Source: Bacteroidota bacterium (lineage in GTDB: Bacteria; Bacteroidota; Bacteroidia; Flavobacteriales; Weeksellaceae). Taken from it: a DNA stretch of 64,000 nt. Position 1 is the stretch's first letter, and every line of letters begins with the position of its first letter. Below, in pieces: positions 46,522 through 56,945 of the stretch. The translations under genes and the position numbers were made by a program. Under the pieces are notes generated by a model that did not search any database, was not told the origin of the DNA, and saw nothing but the letters and a program-made list of their open reading frames with translations. The DNA is taken from NCBI GenBank assembly GCA_023423715.1, contig JAFAFC010000005.1:1-64000 (forward strand). Reading direction: 5' to 3'.

Positions 46522-48051
46522 TTAGACAGATTTGTCCCGAATCACTTCACCGATTGCCTTATTTTGAATAATTGACTCCAACCAAGAAATCACATCCAAA
46601 TACACAAAATCCCTACTATTAAATGGATTTTCTTGCATATGAAGGTATTGTTTTAGATACTTTTCTGCGAGCTTTTTGCGATCACTTGCATAGGCTTCTG
46701 AGATTTCGGAAAACGCCTTAATCGTTAAATGATGAAAATCGGTTGCCAGCTTCATTTTTTTAAAGAACTTTTGAGATTCTTCCATAAATTCATCGAGATT
46801 CTCATCCATCCCAGAATCAATCATCACCATAATGGCCAAAAGTCGGGAATTAAACAGCAAATCGTCTTTTACCGCTGTCTTTTTATGGTAAATAATCTGG
46901 AAAAGTTCGTTCAAACATTTATCATATTCCCGATTTCCCATATACGCTGACGCAATTTTGAAATGGAGAATTAAAATATGATGTTCATCTACTTTAAAAT
47001 CTTGAAAAGCATTATCTGCATTGATTTGCTGAATCAAAATTTCAGATTCTTGATAATTCCCTGTTAAGAAAACTCGGTTCATCCTCGCATTGAATAAAAC
47101 CGTAAACAAAACGGATTCTATGTTTTCGTTTTTAGGAAGTTTCTCATCAACAATCTGCTCTAATTTATTCAGCCAAAACTCAAATCGTTTGCGCTTTCTC
47201 AATAGAAACAAGGTGTTGAGCAAATAGGAATTCCCTTTCAAAAACCAAACGGGATGATTGACAATCATTTCGGGGTGCGAATAAAACAAATCCACCCATT
47301 GAAGTGAGTATTTATAGGCATTGATGTGATCTTGAAGCAATAAATACTTCCAAACATGTGCTTTATAAAACCATAATTTTTCTCGAAAACCCATTAAATG
47401 CAAATCGGTTTTGGGCATCTGAGAATCAAAAAAATGCTGAATTCGACTCTTGTCTTGATTGTTCTTTGCAAAACCGTTGGACAACATCATGCTGAACAGT
47501 TTTAGCGACAAATTGGAAAGTTTAGAATTCAAAGCGTTGACTTTTCCCAATCGTTTTGCATCGGCTATTAAATCATCTGCACGCGAAGCAATACTTCGTG
47601 TAATATATTGAGATTCAATTACTTTTTCAAACTCAACAATCTCATAAGCAATATCTTTTTCCTCTAAATCAATAGCCGTTTGCTTGGTTTTATCCAAGAT
47701 TTTCAAACTCTGTTTATACAAACCTTTGTTGTATAAAATTGTCGCAAAATCCATTTGTTCACGCAACAGAATTCGATTATTCATATTGCTCGGATTCATC
47801 TTTAAGCTGAACAAAATCTGCTTGTACAAATGCGCTTTAAGATTTGATAATTGCTGCTTGGTTGTAATTTTTCGTTCTAAGATTTTCTTCTCATCGTATT
47901 CCGACATTTTATCCAAAACATCGAACAACAACAGAAATTTGGCATCCGTATTAATTCCTAATCGATTAACGAAAAGGCGAAATTGCCGTTTTTCCGACTT
48001 GGAAAGCGATTGAATTAACGCTAATAATGGATCTTTTTGTATTTCTGCCAT
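46522..48051 (-). CDS. Conserved helical-repeat protein of unknown function
   Basis: This 509-residue cytoplasmic protein is almost wholly alpha-helical, with TPR-like repeats (for example YNKGLYKQSLKILDKTKQTA and MGNREYDKCLNELFQI). The N-terminal part (PLLALIQSLSKSEKRQFRLFVNRLG) is distinctive. I recall similar proteins as hypothetical in Flavobacteriia. No signal peptide or catalytic motif is seen. It is divergent from the leucine operon. Confidence 0.75.
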   Translation of the reverse strand: MAEIQKDPLLALIQSLSKSEKRQFRLFVNRLGINTDAKFLLLFDVLDKMSEYDEKKILERKITTKQQLSNLKAHLYKQILFSLKMNPSNMNNRILLREQMDFATILYNKGLYKQSLKILDKTKQTAIDLEEKDIAYEIVEFEKVIESQYITRSIASRADDLIADAKRLGKVNALNSKLSNLSLKLFSMMLSNGFAKNNQDKSRIQHFFDSQMPKTDLHLMGFREKLWFYKAHVWKYLLLQDHINAYKYSLQWVDLFYSHPEMIVNHPVWFLKGNSYLLNTLFLLRKRKRFEFWLNKLEQIVDEKLPKNENIESVLFTVLFNARMNRVFLTGNYQESEILIQQINADNAFQDFKVDEHHILILHFKIASAYMGNREYDKCLNELFQIIYHKKTAVKDDLLFNSRLLAIMVMIDSGMDENLDEFMEESQKFFKKMKLATDFHHLTIKAFSEISEAYASDRKKLAEKYLKQYLHMQENPFNSRDFVYLDVISWLESIIQNKAIGEVIRDKSV

Positions 48052-48163
48052 CGTAATTTACAACCTTATAAGTTTTTGAAATTCAATATTTTAACCTTAA
48101 AAATCTTTTTTTTGATATTGTAACGCTTCACAAAATAAAGGATTTCTAAAAAACTATTCCCAA

Positions 48164-48171
48164 TAGATTTG
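48164..48171 (+). promoter_or_regulatory. Candidate promoter (-7 box) of the leuACDB operon
   Basis: TAGATTTG matches TAnnTTTG and lies 26 bp before the leuA ATG. No clear -33 TTG is found. The short leader has no leucine-rich peptide or T-box-like structure that I can see. Confidence 0.45.
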
Positions 48172-48197
48172 TTCAAAATTATCAAAAAAAGAACATC

Positions 48198-49373
48198 ATG
48201 TCTACAGAAAAAATTCAAATTTTTGACACTACGTTGCGAGATGGCGAACAAGTTCCCGGATGCAAGTTAAACAAACAACAAAAAATTCGAATTGCCGAAA
48301 AACTCGACGAGCTCGGCGTAGATATTATTGAGGCAGGCTTCCCAATTTCAAGCCCTGGTGATTTTGAAGCGGTGGACGCTATTGCGCAAATGGTGAAAAA
48401 TGCAACCGTTTGTGGTTTAACAAGAGCCAACAAAAAAGATATTGAAGTTGCAGCTAAAGCTTTAGAAAAAGCAAAAAAACCAAGAATACATACGGGAATT
48501 GGAACTTCGGAAAGTCACATGAAGTTTAAATTCAATGCCAGTCCACAGGAGATTATTGATCGTGCAGCAGAAGCGGTTGCTTACGCAAAAACCTATGTTG
48601 ATGACGTTGAATTCTATGCAGAAGATGCTGGACGTTCTGAAAATTCCTTTTTAGCACAAGTTTGCGCCGAAGTGATTAAAGCAGGCGCAACAGTTTTAAA
48701 CATTCCTGACACAACGGGCTATTGCCTTCCAGAAGATTACGGAACGAAAATTAAATATCTAAAAAATCATGTTCCCAATATTGATTCCGTAATTCTTTCT
48801 TGCCATTGTCATAACGATTTAGGTTTGGCAACGGCAAATTCCATCGCGGGAATCCGAAACGGTGCAAGACAAATAGAATGTACCATTAACGGAATTGGCG
48901 AACGTGCAGGAAATACGTCTATGGAAGAAGTGGTGATGATCTTAAAGCAACATCCATATCTTAATTTCCATACCGATATTAATACGAGAATGCTTACTGA
49001 AATGAGCAATTTAGTTTCCGAAAACATGGGAATGATTGTTCAACCGAACAAAGCTATTGTAGGTTCTAACGCTTTCGCCCACTCGTCGGGAATTCATCAA
49101 GATGGGGTAATTAAGAATAGAGAAACCTACGAAATCATTGATCCAGCAGATGTTGGTGTTAATGAGTCATCCATTATTTTAACAGCAAGAAGCGGTCGAT
49201 CTGCCTTAGCGTATCGATTCAAAAATATCGGTTTTGAAGTTTCAAAACTAGAATTAGATTATTTGTATCAACACTTTTTAGAAATTGCCGATACCAAAAA
49301 AGAAGTTGGCAATGACGATTTGAAATTTATGATGCACGAGTTTCAATTTTCTAACCGCTCCAATATTATTTAA
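48198..49373 (+). CDS. leuA: 2-isopropylmalate synthase (short form)
   Basis: This enzyme condenses acetyl-CoA with 2-oxoisovalerate, the first committed step of leucine synthesis. The TIM-barrel motifs [12 protein letters not shown] and [15 protein letters not shown] are intact, as are the subdomain residues around [13 protein letters not shown]. The protein is 391 residues, so it stops after the linker subdomains and lacks the C-terminal regulatory domain of about 110 residues that binds leucine in the usual 500-residue enzyme. It leads the operon, 3 bp before leuC. Confidence 0.94.
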   Translation: MSTEKIQIFDTTLRDGEQVPGCKLNKQQKIRIAEKLDELGVDIIEAGFPISSPGDFEAVDAIAQMVKNATVCGLTRANKKDIEVAAKALEKAKKPRIHTGIGTSESHMKFKFNASPQEIIDRAAEAVAYAKTYVDDVEFYAEDAGRSENSFLAQVCAEVIKAGATVLNIPDTTGYCLPEDYGTKIKYLKNHVPNIDSVILSCHCHNDLGLATANSIAGIRNGARQIECTINGIGERAGNTSMEEVVMILKQHPYLNFHTDINTRMLTEMSNLVSENMGMIVQPNKAIVGSNAFAHSSGIHQDGVIKNRETYEIIDPADVGVNESSIILTARSGRSALAYRFKNIGFEVSKLELDYLYQHFLEIADTKKEVGNDDLKFMMHEFQFSNRSNII

Positions 49374-49376
49374 TCC

Positions 49377-50750
49377 ATGGGAAAAACCTTATTTGATAAA
49401 GTTTGGGACGCTCACGTTGTCGAGTCTATCGAAAACGGACCCCAAATTATTTATATCGATCGACATTTAATTCATGAAGTAACCAGTCCGCAAGCGTTTG
49501 ATGAATTGGAAAGCAGAAACATTCCATTATTTCGTCCAAATCAAGTAACGGCAACAGCTGATCATAACGTACCAACTTTAAATCAGCATTTACCAATTGT
49601 TGATGAACTGTCACGAAATCAAGTGGCTCAATTAGGAAAAAACTGTGAAAAATATGGCGTTGAATATTGGGGATTAGGCCACGAAAACCAAGGAATTGTA
49701 CACATTATTGCTCCAGAATTAGGAATTACGCAACCCGGAATGAGTATCGTTTGTGGTGACAGCCACACCTCTACTCACGGCGCTTTCGGTGCAATTGCAT
49801 TTGGAATCGGAACAAGCCAAGTGGCGATGGTTTTTGCAAGCCAATGTTTGTTGATGAACAAACCAAAATCCATGCGCGTGAACGTAAATGGAAAAATAGG
49901 AAAAAACGTTCTTCCGAAAGATGTTATTCTGTATGTGATTTCTAAAGTTGGAACGGATGCTGGTACAGGTTTTTTCTGCGAGTATGCAGGAAACGTTTTC
50001 GAAGAAATGAGCATGGAAGGTCGAATGACCGTTTGTAATATGAGTATTGAAATGGGAGCTCGTGGTGGAATGATCGCTCCTGACCAAACGACTTTTGATT
50101 ATGTTGAAGGTAGAAAATACGCACCAAAGGGCGAAGAATTTGATAAAAAAGTAGCGTACTGGAAAACGCTAAAAACGGATGACGATGCCATTTTTGATTT
50201 AGAATATCATTTTAATGCGGAGGACATTCAGCCGATGGTGACTTACGGAACAAATCCAGGAATGGGAATCAGTATTTACGATGAAGTTCCCAATGCCATC
50301 TCGGATTCTGAACAAAAAGCATTGCAGTATATGGGACTTTCTTCGGGACAAAAAATGTCTGAAATCCCAGTAAACTACGTTTTTATTGGAAGTTGCACTA
50401 ATGCGAGAATAGAAGATTTCCGTTCCGCAGCCGACTATATTAAAGGAAAAAAGAAAGCGGAAAATATTACAGCATTAATTGTTCCAGGTTCTTTCCAGGT
50501 TGCGCAACAAATTAAAAACGAAGGTTTAGATACTATTTTTTCACAAGCTGGATTTCAAATCCGTGAAGCTGGATGCTCGGCTTGTTTAGCGATGAATGAA
50601 GATAAAATTCCTGAAGGTGAATATTGCGTGTCCACATCCAATCGAAATTTCGAAGGACGACAAGGTCCTGGAGCGCGAACACTTTTAGCAAGTCCACTTA
50701 CGGCGGCAATTGCTGCCATTGAAGGAAAAATAGCCATCAACCCAAATTAA
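49377..50750 (+). CDS. leuC: 3-isopropylmalate dehydratase large subunit
   Basis: This 457-residue aconitase-family subunit isomerises 2- to 3-isopropylmalate with LeuD. The [4Fe-4S] ligands are visible in [12 protein letters not shown] and [31 protein letters not shown] is the substrate-site signature. Length is normal; it starts 3 bp after leuA and ends 4 bp before leuD. Confidence 0.97.
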   Translation: MGKTLFDKVWDAHVVESIENGPQIIYIDRHLIHEVTSPQAFDELESRNIPLFRPNQVTATADHNVPTLNQHLPIVDELSRNQVAQLGKNCEKYGVEYWGLGHENQGIVHIIAPELGITQPGMSIVCGDSHTSTHGAFGAIAFGIGTSQVAMVFASQCLLMNKPKSMRVNVNGKIGKNVLPKDVILYVISKVGTDAGTGFFCEYAGNVFEEMSMEGRMTVCNMSIEMGARGGMIAPDQTTFDYVEGRKYAPKGEEFDKKVAYWKTLKTDDDAIFDLEYHFNAEDIQPMVTYGTNPGMGISIYDEVPNAISDSEQKALQYMGLSSGQKMSEIPVNYVFIGSCTNARIEDFRSAADYIKGKKKAENITALIVPGSFQVAQQIKNEGLDTIFSQAGFQIREAGCSACLAMNEDKIPEGEYCVSTSNRNFEGRQGPGARTLLASPLTAAIAAIEGKIAINPN

Positions 50751-50754
50751 GTTC

Positions 50755-51345
50755 ATGAAAAAATTAACCCATTTGGAATCCACGGCGGTTCCTTTAGAAA
50801 TAGAAAATATTGATACCGATCAAATTATTCCGGCGCGCTTCTTAAAAAGCATTAGTAAAGAAGGTTTTGGCGAGAATTTATTTCGTGATTGGAGGTTTCA
50901 AAAAGATGGAAATCCGAATTCGGAATTCGTTTTAAATAATCCGAATTATCAAGGTGAAATTTTAGTAGCTGGAAACAACTTCGGTTGTGGAAGTAGCCGT
51001 GAACACGCTGCTTGGGCATTAACTGATTATGGTTTCCGAGTTGTTATTTCAAGTTTTTTTGCTGATATCTTTAAAGGTAACGCTTTGAATAATGGCTTGC
51101 TTCCCATTCAAGTTTCAGATGAATTTTTAAAAGAATTACTGAATGAAATCAAGCAAAATCCGGAATTACAATTGGAAGTCGATTTACCCAACCAAACACT
51201 ATCCTATTCAAAAAACAAAACCACATTTGATATCGATGGTTACAAGAAAATCTGTTTGATGGAAGGCTATGACGATCTCGATTTCTTATTGAATAAAAAA
51301 GATGCTATCGAAAAATTTGAGCAACAACGAACAATCACCTACTAA
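50755..51345 (+). CDS. leuD: 3-isopropylmalate dehydratase small subunit
   Basis: This 196-residue swivel-domain partner of LeuC has the conserved [16 protein letters not shown] start and [16 protein letters not shown] substrate-binding motif. It is placed between leuC and leuB with 4-9 bp gaps. Confidence 0.97.
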   Translation: MKKLTHLESTAVPLEIENIDTDQIIPARFLKSISKEGFGENLFRDWRFQKDGNPNSEFVLNNPNYQGEILVAGNNFGCGSSREHAAWALTDYGFRVVISSFFADIFKGNALNNGLLPIQVSDEFLKELLNEIKQNPELQLEVDLPNQTLSYSKNKTTFDIDGYKKICLMEGYDDLDFLLNKKDAIEKFEQQRTITY

Positions 51346-51354
51346 AAAATAAAA

Positions 51355-52476
51355 ATGGAAAAGAAAAAATACAAAATAGCCTTACTAGCAGGTGATGGAA
51401 TTGGCCCTGAAGTAGTTAACGAATCCGTAAAGGTTTTGCAAACCATTGAAAAGCAATATCCAATTGAATTCGAATTTTTACCAGCTGTTGTTGGCGCTCA
51501 AGCGATTTACGAAACCGGAAATCCGCTTCCGGATGAGACGTTGGCGATTTGCCATGAATCAGATGCTGTATTGTTTGGAGCTATCGGTGATCCAAGTTTT
51601 GATCAAAACCCAGATGCTAAAGTTCGTCCCGAGCAAGGTTTACTGAAACTCCGTTCCGAATTGGGCTTATTTGCGAATATTAGACCTATTAAAGCATACA
51701 AAACTTTGGCAGGAATTAGTCCTCTAAAACCAGAAATCATCGACGATACCGACATGGAAATCTATCGTGAATTGGTTAGCGGAATCTATTTCGGTGAAAA
51801 GAATACAAGTGAAGATGGAAATTCAGCGTACGATATTTGCTCGTATCAAAAATCAGAAATTGAAAAAATTGCGCATTTAGCATTTCAAGCAGCCGAAAAA
51901 AGACGTAAAAAAGTAACCTTAGTGGATAAAGCTAATGTTTTGGAAACGTCACGATTATGGAGAAAAACATGTCAAGAAATTGCGAAAGACTATCCTAATG
52001 TAAGTTTAGATTTCCTTTTTGTCGACAATGCAGCAATGCAAATGATTCTTAATCCAAAGCAGTTTGATGTTATCCTAACAGAAAATATGTTCGGGGATAT
52101 TATTTCAGACGAAGGGAGCGTTATTGGGGGTTCTATCGGACTTTTGCCTTCCGCTTCGATCGGAGAAAAAACAGGAATGTTCGAACCAATTCATGGTTCG
52201 TATCCGCAAGCCAAAGGACAAAATATCGCCAACCCTATGGCTTCCATCTTGAGTACAGCTATGATGATGGATTATTTGGGCGAGAAAACCATTGCAGAAC
52301 ACATTGTTTTTGCAGTTGAACAAGCCATTCACAATGGTGTTGTTTCGGTGGATTTAAATCCGAGAAAGAATTTTTCCACCACATTTATCGGAGAGTACAT
52401 TTGCAAATCTCTCCTTCACGATGCCGAAATTTTTCATCACGAAAATATCGAAATCGGAAAATCGACTATAATTTAG
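51355..52476 (+). CDS. leuB: 3-isopropylmalate dehydrogenase
   Basis: This 373-residue NAD-dependent decarboxylating dehydrogenase forms 2-oxoisocaproate precursors of leucine. Its motifs are GDGIGPEV, the Arg-rich substrate site RSELGLFANIRP, the catalytic Lys/Asp in VDKANVLETSRLW and DNAAMQM, and ENMFGDIISDEGSVIGGSIGLLPSASIG with FEPIHGS for NAD. It is the last gene of leuACDB, with a terminator 46 bp downstream. Confidence 0.97.
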   Translation: MEKKKYKIALLAGDGIGPEVVNESVKVLQTIEKQYPIEFEFLPAVVGAQAIYETGNPLPDETLAICHESDAVLFGAIGDPSFDQNPDAKVRPEQGLLKLRSELGLFANIRPIKAYKTLAGISPLKPEIIDDTDMEIYRELVSGIYFGEKNTSEDGNSAYDICSYQKSEIEKIAHLAFQAAEKRRKKVTLVDKANVLETSRLWRKTCQEIAKDYPNVSLDFLFVDNAAMQMILNPKQFDVILTENMFGDIISDEGSVIGGSIGLLPSASIGEKTGMFEPIHGSYPQAKGQNIANPMASILSTAMMMDYLGEKTIAEHIVFAVEQAIHNGVVSVDLNPRKNFSTTFIGEYICKSLLHDAEIFHHENIEIGKSTII

Positions 52477-52521
52477 CATAATAGTAATGCGATAGTATAT
52501 AGTGTATAAATTGTTTGTAGA

Positions 52522-52546
52522 AAACGCCGCTGTGAAGCCGGCGTTT
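52522..52546 (+). terminator. Shared terminator of leuB and the convergent GNAT gene
   Basis: The GC-rich stem AAACGCCG/CGGCGTTT (52522-52529 with 52539-52546), 9-base loop, is flanked by T-rich sequence on both strands and lies between convergent genes. It probably works in both directions. Confidence 0.78.
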
Positions 52547-52548
52547 CT

Positions 52549-53073
52549 TCATTTTATATAGTCAGATTTCGCAATCCAATATTCCACATTCACTTTACTA
52601 GGTTCGCCATAATACGCCACTTCGATTTCTTGATGCGCTTTTGCCCCTAGCCTTTCCATCGCAATTCGAGAGCGTATATTGTCTTTTCCAACGTGAAACT
52701 TCACCAAATCAACCTCATTAAAAATATAATCGAGCATTAGCTTTTTCACTTCTGAGTTGATGCCTTTTCCCCAAGAATCGGTTCCATAAAAAGTATAGCC
52801 AATAAATATTGAATTATCCTCCGAATTGAAATCATAAAAACGCGTGCTTCCTAGGGCTTCGTTGCTCTTTTTATTCAAAATTAGAAACGCACCACCCGAT
52901 TCCATCGCGCCTTTAAAAAAGATTTGGAAAACCTCACGTTGCCAACGATCTTTATTAGGATGCTGCTCCCAGACTTTCGGATCTGAGGCCACGAGATACA
53001 ACGACCCAAAATCCTCATCCTCCAAAGGGCGCAAAATCCAGTTTTCATTTGCCAAAGTCGGCTGTAGATTCAT
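52549..53073 (-). CDS. GNAT-family acetyltransferase (RimJ/RimL-like)
   Basis: This 174-residue protein starts NLQPTLANENWILRPLEDEDF and contains GTDSWGKGINSEVKKLMLDYIF and NIRSRIAMERLGA, the pattern of the RimJ/RimL-type acetyltransferase group. The target (protein N-terminus, amine or antibiotic) cannot be told. Confidence 0.88.
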   Translation of the reverse strand: MNLQPTLANENWILRPLEDEDFGSLYLVASDPKVWEQHPNKDRWQREVFQIFFKGAMESGGAFLILNKKSNEALGSTRFYDFNSEDNSIFIGYTFYGTDSWGKGINSEVKKLMLDYIFNEVDLVKFHVGKDNIRSRIAMERLGAKAHQEIEVAYYGEPSKVNVEYWIAKSDYIK

Positions 53074-53450
53074 ATTCGAAATTTTGATTAAAGATAAAAA
53101 GAGATTTTCAAATAATTGAAAATCTCTCTTACACAGGTTATTAGTTTTTGTTTTTAGGTTATAAAGTTCTTACCATCAAAAGGTTTTAGTTTTGGTTTAA
53201 CTCAAATGTAGTAGAGTTACAAGTAAATATTCAAAAAAAGAGGTGGACAATGGGGTGGACATTTTCAAATTATTGATTTGCAACAATTTAAATAACTTAA
53301 TTAACAAATAAAATGACCAAAAAACATCGTTTTAAAGCAGAATCTACTTAAATTCAGATTAAAAAAAAGTATTTTTAAGCCTTTGAAAATCAATTTTTTG
53401 GACTAGTTGAAAAATAAATAATCTAAAAAATCAAACAAAAAACCATTTTC
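53074..53450. other. Gene-free gap with hairpin and paired GGTGGACA repeats
   Basis: A perfect 12-bp hairpin (53100-53111 with 53116-53127), T-rich on the minus strand, looks like a terminator although no minus-strand gene lies directly before it. GGTGGACA is repeated at 53242-53249 and 53254-53261, 12 bp apart, similar in form to the integrase arm sites of the large element. No open frame is convincing. The rest is AT-rich and featureless to me. Confidence 0.5.
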
Positions 53451-53900
53451 GTGAAACTGCAATTTGAACAAATACATTCTGATTTTCCATACCAACTTTT
53501 ATTGTTGGCGGATGAAACCCAAGAAGCGATTGACCGATATCTTTTTAAATCGGAAGTCTTTTTGGTGAAATGGAACTCAGAAAATGTGGGTGTATTTTGT
53601 CTCTATGAAATCAATTCTCAAACTTTAGAACTCAAAAATATTGCAGTTGCTGAAACACATCAAAATCAAGGTTTAGGTCGAAAAATTTTAGAGTACATTA
53701 AAGAAATTTCGAAACTAAAATACCAAAAAATCATTGTAGGAACAGGAGATTCCAGCTTCTTACAAATTCGATTTTACGAGCGAAATGGTTTTAAAAAATT
53801 TGGAATTCGAGAGAATTTCTTTCTTGAAAATTATCCAGAACCCATTATTGAAAACGGAGTCCAACTAAAAGATATGGTTTTACTGAAATTTGAATTCTAA
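53451..53900 (+). CDS. GNAT-family acetyltransferase
   Basis: This 149-residue acetyltransferase carries the acetyl-CoA motif IAVAETHQNQGLGRKILEYI and the RFYERNGFKKFG segment. Translation appears to begin at a GTG (53451). It converges on the ada-like gene, ending 15 bp away. The substrate is unknown. Confidence 0.87.
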   Translation: MKLQFEQIHSDFPYQLLLLADETQEAIDRYLFKSEVFLVKWNSENVGVFCLYEINSQTLELKNIAVAETHQNQGLGRKILEYIKEISKLKYQKIIVGTGDSSFLQIRFYERNGFKKFGIRENFFLENYPEPIIENGVQLKDMVLLKFEF

Positions 53901-53915
53901 ATATCTCTCTAGTTT

Positions 53916-54959
53916 CTAGAACAAAATCGCTTTTTCCAGTTCCAATAGCTTTTGTTTACGCCAAATTCCGCCGCCGTATCCCGTTAATTTCCCATCGCTA
54001 CCAATAACACGATGACACGGAATAATAATGGAAATTTTATTCAAACCATTGGCATTAGCAACCGCTCGAACACCTTTAGGATTTCCCAAAATCACCGCTT
54101 GTTCCTGATAACTACGCGTAGTTCCGTACGGAATTCCACGCAAAACCGTCCAAACTTGTTTTTGAAAATCAGTTCCTACTGGTGCAAGCGGAACGGTAAA
54201 ATCAATCAACTTTCCTTCGAAATACAACGTCAATTCTTTCTCTAAAAGTTTAAAATACGGATTTTCACCTTGAACAATTGTCGCATCAAAATGCTTTGAA
54301 ATCTGCTTCAATTCTGTTGGTAACGCTTTTCTATCGGAGAATTCTAGCATACAAATTCCTTCCTGAGTCGCACACGCAACCATCGTTCCGATGGGTGTTT
54401 CAATGCGTTTTAAATCAATTACTTTTTCCATTTTCGAATTTTTGGGCGAAACTCCAAATACCGTTTTGAAACCGTCATTAAATCCGCTCAAACTTTCGTA
54501 ACCACTATCCAATGCCGCATCCAAAACATTTTCTCCTTGTTGTAGTTTCTTGAAAGCCGAGTTAAGTTTTAACATTCGTTGAAATGCATGAAACGTCATT
54601 CCGTGGTTTTTCAAAAACCATCTGCGAACTGTTGCTGGTTCCAAATTTCGATCACGTAAATCTTGATCTTTAAATTTCAAAGCAGGATCGGCAATCAATT
54701 CGTTGATTAACTTTTGAATTGAAGCAGGCGTTTCATCAGGATTTCCAAGCGGATTGCATATTTTACAAGGGCGATATCCTTTTAAAATGGGTTCTTTGGT
54801 GTTATCAAAAAACTCGACATTTTCGAATTTCGGTTTTCTTGCCGTACACGTTGGACGACAAAAGATACCCGTTGTTTTTACCGCCATCCAAAAAACACCT
54901 TCAAAATCAGGATTCTTATCGCAAGAAGCTTGATACATTATCTCGTTGGAAATCTTCAT
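53916..54959 (-). CDS. ada: Ada-type bifunctional regulator / methylated-DNA methyltransferase
   Basis: This 347-residue three-part protein has an Ada zinc domain (FCRPTCTARKP and CKICNP; methylphosphotriester acceptor cysteine, about 35-75), an AraC-type DNA-binding region (about 95-175) and a C-terminal O6-methylguanine methyltransferase with IIPCHRVIGSDG (acceptor Cys about 318). It removes alkyl groups from DNA and should activate its own adaptive response. Domain order and length fit E. coli Ada. Confidence 0.93.
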   Translation of the reverse strand: MKISNEIMYQASCDKNPDFEGVFWMAVKTTGIFCRPTCTARKPKFENVEFFDNTKEPILKGYRPCKICNPLGNPDETPASIQKLINELIADPALKFKDQDLRDRNLEPATVRRWFLKNHGMTFHAFQRMLKLNSAFKKLQQGENVLDAALDSGYESLSGFNDGFKTVFGVSPKNSKMEKVIDLKRIETPIGTMVACATQEGICMLEFSDRKALPTELKQISKHFDATIVQGENPYFKLLEKELTLYFEGKLIDFTVPLAPVGTDFQKQVWTVLRGIPYGTTRSYQEQAVILGNPKGVRAVANANGLNKISIIIPCHRVIGSDGKLTGYGGGIWRKQKLLELEKAILF

Positions 54960-55024
54960 TTTTTTTATTTCAAAAATAGATTACAACTACAAATGGTTGC
55001 AACCGAAAAATGAACAACTATTTT

Positions 55025-56920
55025 TTATTCTGGTAAAGCGCGCCATTTTCTAATCACTGCGGTGTATAAATACAATCCTACAAAACCAGCTATTAAAAAG
55101 AGTAAACTGTATGTTTCTGCCGTATAATATTCTAAAATCCCTTTGCATGTAGAAATGGATTCTTTTGGTTTTAAATTCGCTTTACAAATGTCGGTTTGAA
55201 CCATCGTAATTAAGCCCAAAATAGAAAAAGGAATAACCAACATAAAATTCATGCTGATAACAACCGCGATGGAGTTAATAAACTTCGAAATGATTTTGTG
55301 TCCAAAAATGGAGAGCAACAAAATCCCTGATGTCAAAAGCAAAATAAATACGATAACAATATACCCAACCCCAGAACTTCGAGAAATAGACCCCAAAATA
55401 ACGCCTACCAAGGTAACGATCAAAATGAGTACGCCAACCGTCACAAATGAAAATAATAAAGCCGGTAAACTTGTTACTCGGAAGCTAAAAATAAGCATGG
55501 AAAGAACAAAACTTAACCATAAAAAAATATGAACCGTTTCTTTGAAAAATGGATTCAATTTGATTACTTCAACATTTTCTAATAAATCTTTTAAATGTTG
55601 ACTTTCGTAATAGTATTTGGTCAGGTTTCTTTCATAATATTTTTGCGGACTTAATTCATTATCAAAATTCGGATTAAATGTTCGAATGGAGTTTTCATTC
55701 TCAACAACGGCACCATTTGCAACAACGGCGGCCGCAGCAGCAGCATCTACAGCTGTTGTCGTAGTATAATCTTCGTAAGCACTTGCCGATGGATATATTT
55801 CACGTTCATTTTGTTTTATAAATTTTTTAACTTCAAAAGTATCCGGATTATACACCATGGAAGTCCAATCTTTAGCGGTGAGATTGGTTTTGATTTGATA
55901 CTCTTTAGAAAGTGTCAAAAACTGAGTAAACAAGGCTTCAATTTCATTTGGATTTTTTCTTTCCAATAATTCGGTAATGGATTTATTCAAAGCAAATCGT
56001 GCTTTTCCGATTTCCGAATCTAAACCTTCGTCGTTAACTAAAGCATCAGGATAGGATTCGTCAATTTCATAATTAGAAGTTGATGGTCCGTAAGGAACTC
56101 TTCCACCGCTGTAAAATAATGTGGAATAATTGGTGTAAGCTAACTTTTCCGTTTTTAAATAAGGCGACACGTCCACAACGCGCTTTTTAAAGTAAAAAAC
56201 GTAAGAATTTCCTTTACGGATGGAATACGCTACGGGCTTTTTCTCATTACGTTCCGGCTGCGGAACTAACCATTGTCCGCGGCTGTTTTTCTCCGTAGCA
56301 ACTTTTGAATACAACTCAAAAAACTGATAAACACGAGCATGATTCACAAAATATTTTTCGGTACGAATAACATGCTCTGGTCTCGTCTCACAATACAAAT
56401 CCGAAAACACCTTCGGATAACGTTTTTCGCTTAAATCATAGTTAATGTATTCTTGCGACAAAAAAGCGGCAGATTTGTTGATCAATTCCACATTTTTGGC
56501 CATTTCGTCATCAGGATATTTCGAATTGATAAACGTTCGGAATCCCAACATATACGACCAATAAAAGGTCGTAGAAACCAAAATAATCACAAAATATTGC
56601 ACAAATTGGCCAAACATTTGCGCTTTCGAAATGGGATAAAAATTTTTGAATGCGTTATTTTTAAACATATTCACCAACCAAACCACCAAAATCAACAAGG
56701 TGATTATAATGCTGATGTAGATCATTCCACCACGGAAAAAATCATCAACAGCATTGGAATAATGTAGGCTTTTAGGGTCCGAATGCGAGAAATAGCCAAT
56801 AACGAAAAATAGTGCATGAACAAGTAATGCGGTAAGCAAAACCCAAACAATTTTGGTATTCCAAATCGTGGGATAACGTTCAAGGATATACTGATTTATT
56901 TTTTTGATACGATCGTTCAT
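55025..56920 (-). CDS. Polytopic membrane protein, probable ABC exporter partner
   Basis: This 631-residue protein has about three N-terminal transmembrane helices (residues 25-140), a large non-membrane region (about 145-450) and six or more C-terminal helices. The central region contains a run of alanines (residues about 394-400) in a low-complexity stretch. It follows the ABC ATPase gene by 25 bp, so it is probably its permease, although it does not resemble a standard ABC-2 protein to me. Substrate unknown. Confidence 0.75.
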   Translation of the reverse strand: MNDRIKKINQYILERYPTIWNTKIVWVLLTALLVHALFFVIGYFSHSDPKSLHYSNAVDDFFRGGMIYISIIITLLILVVWLVNMFKNNAFKNFYPISKAQMFGQFVQYFVIILVSTTFYWSYMLGFRTFINSKYPDDEMAKNVELINKSAAFLSQEYINYDLSEKRYPKVFSDLYCETRPEHVIRTEKYFVNHARVYQFFELYSKVATEKNSRGQWLVPQPERNEKKPVAYSIRKGNSYVFYFKKRVVDVSPYLKTEKLAYTNYSTLFYSGGRVPYGPSTSNYEIDESYPDALVNDEGLDSEIGKARFALNKSITELLERKNPNEIEALFTQFLTLSKEYQIKTNLTAKDWTSMVYNPDTFEVKKFIKQNEREIYPSASAYEDYTTTTAVDAAAAAAVVANGAVVENENSIRTFNPNFDNELSPQKYYERNLTKYYYESQHLKDLLENVEVIKLNPFFKETVHIFLWLSFVLSMLIFSFRVTSLPALLFSFVTVGVLILIVTLVGVILGSISRSSGVGYIVIVFILLLTSGILLLSIFGHKIISKFINSIAVVISMNFMLVIPFSILGLITMVQTDICKANLKPKESISTCKGILEYYTAETYSLLFLIAGFVGLYLYTAVIRKWRALPE

Positions 56921-56945
56921 AAAGTTGTAATCTGAAATTTGAATA

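Noticed and set aside
48052..48197. Leucine leader peptide or T-box before leuA
   Set aside because: No short frame with leucine codons and no antiterminator-like pairing could be seen in the 146-bp gap.
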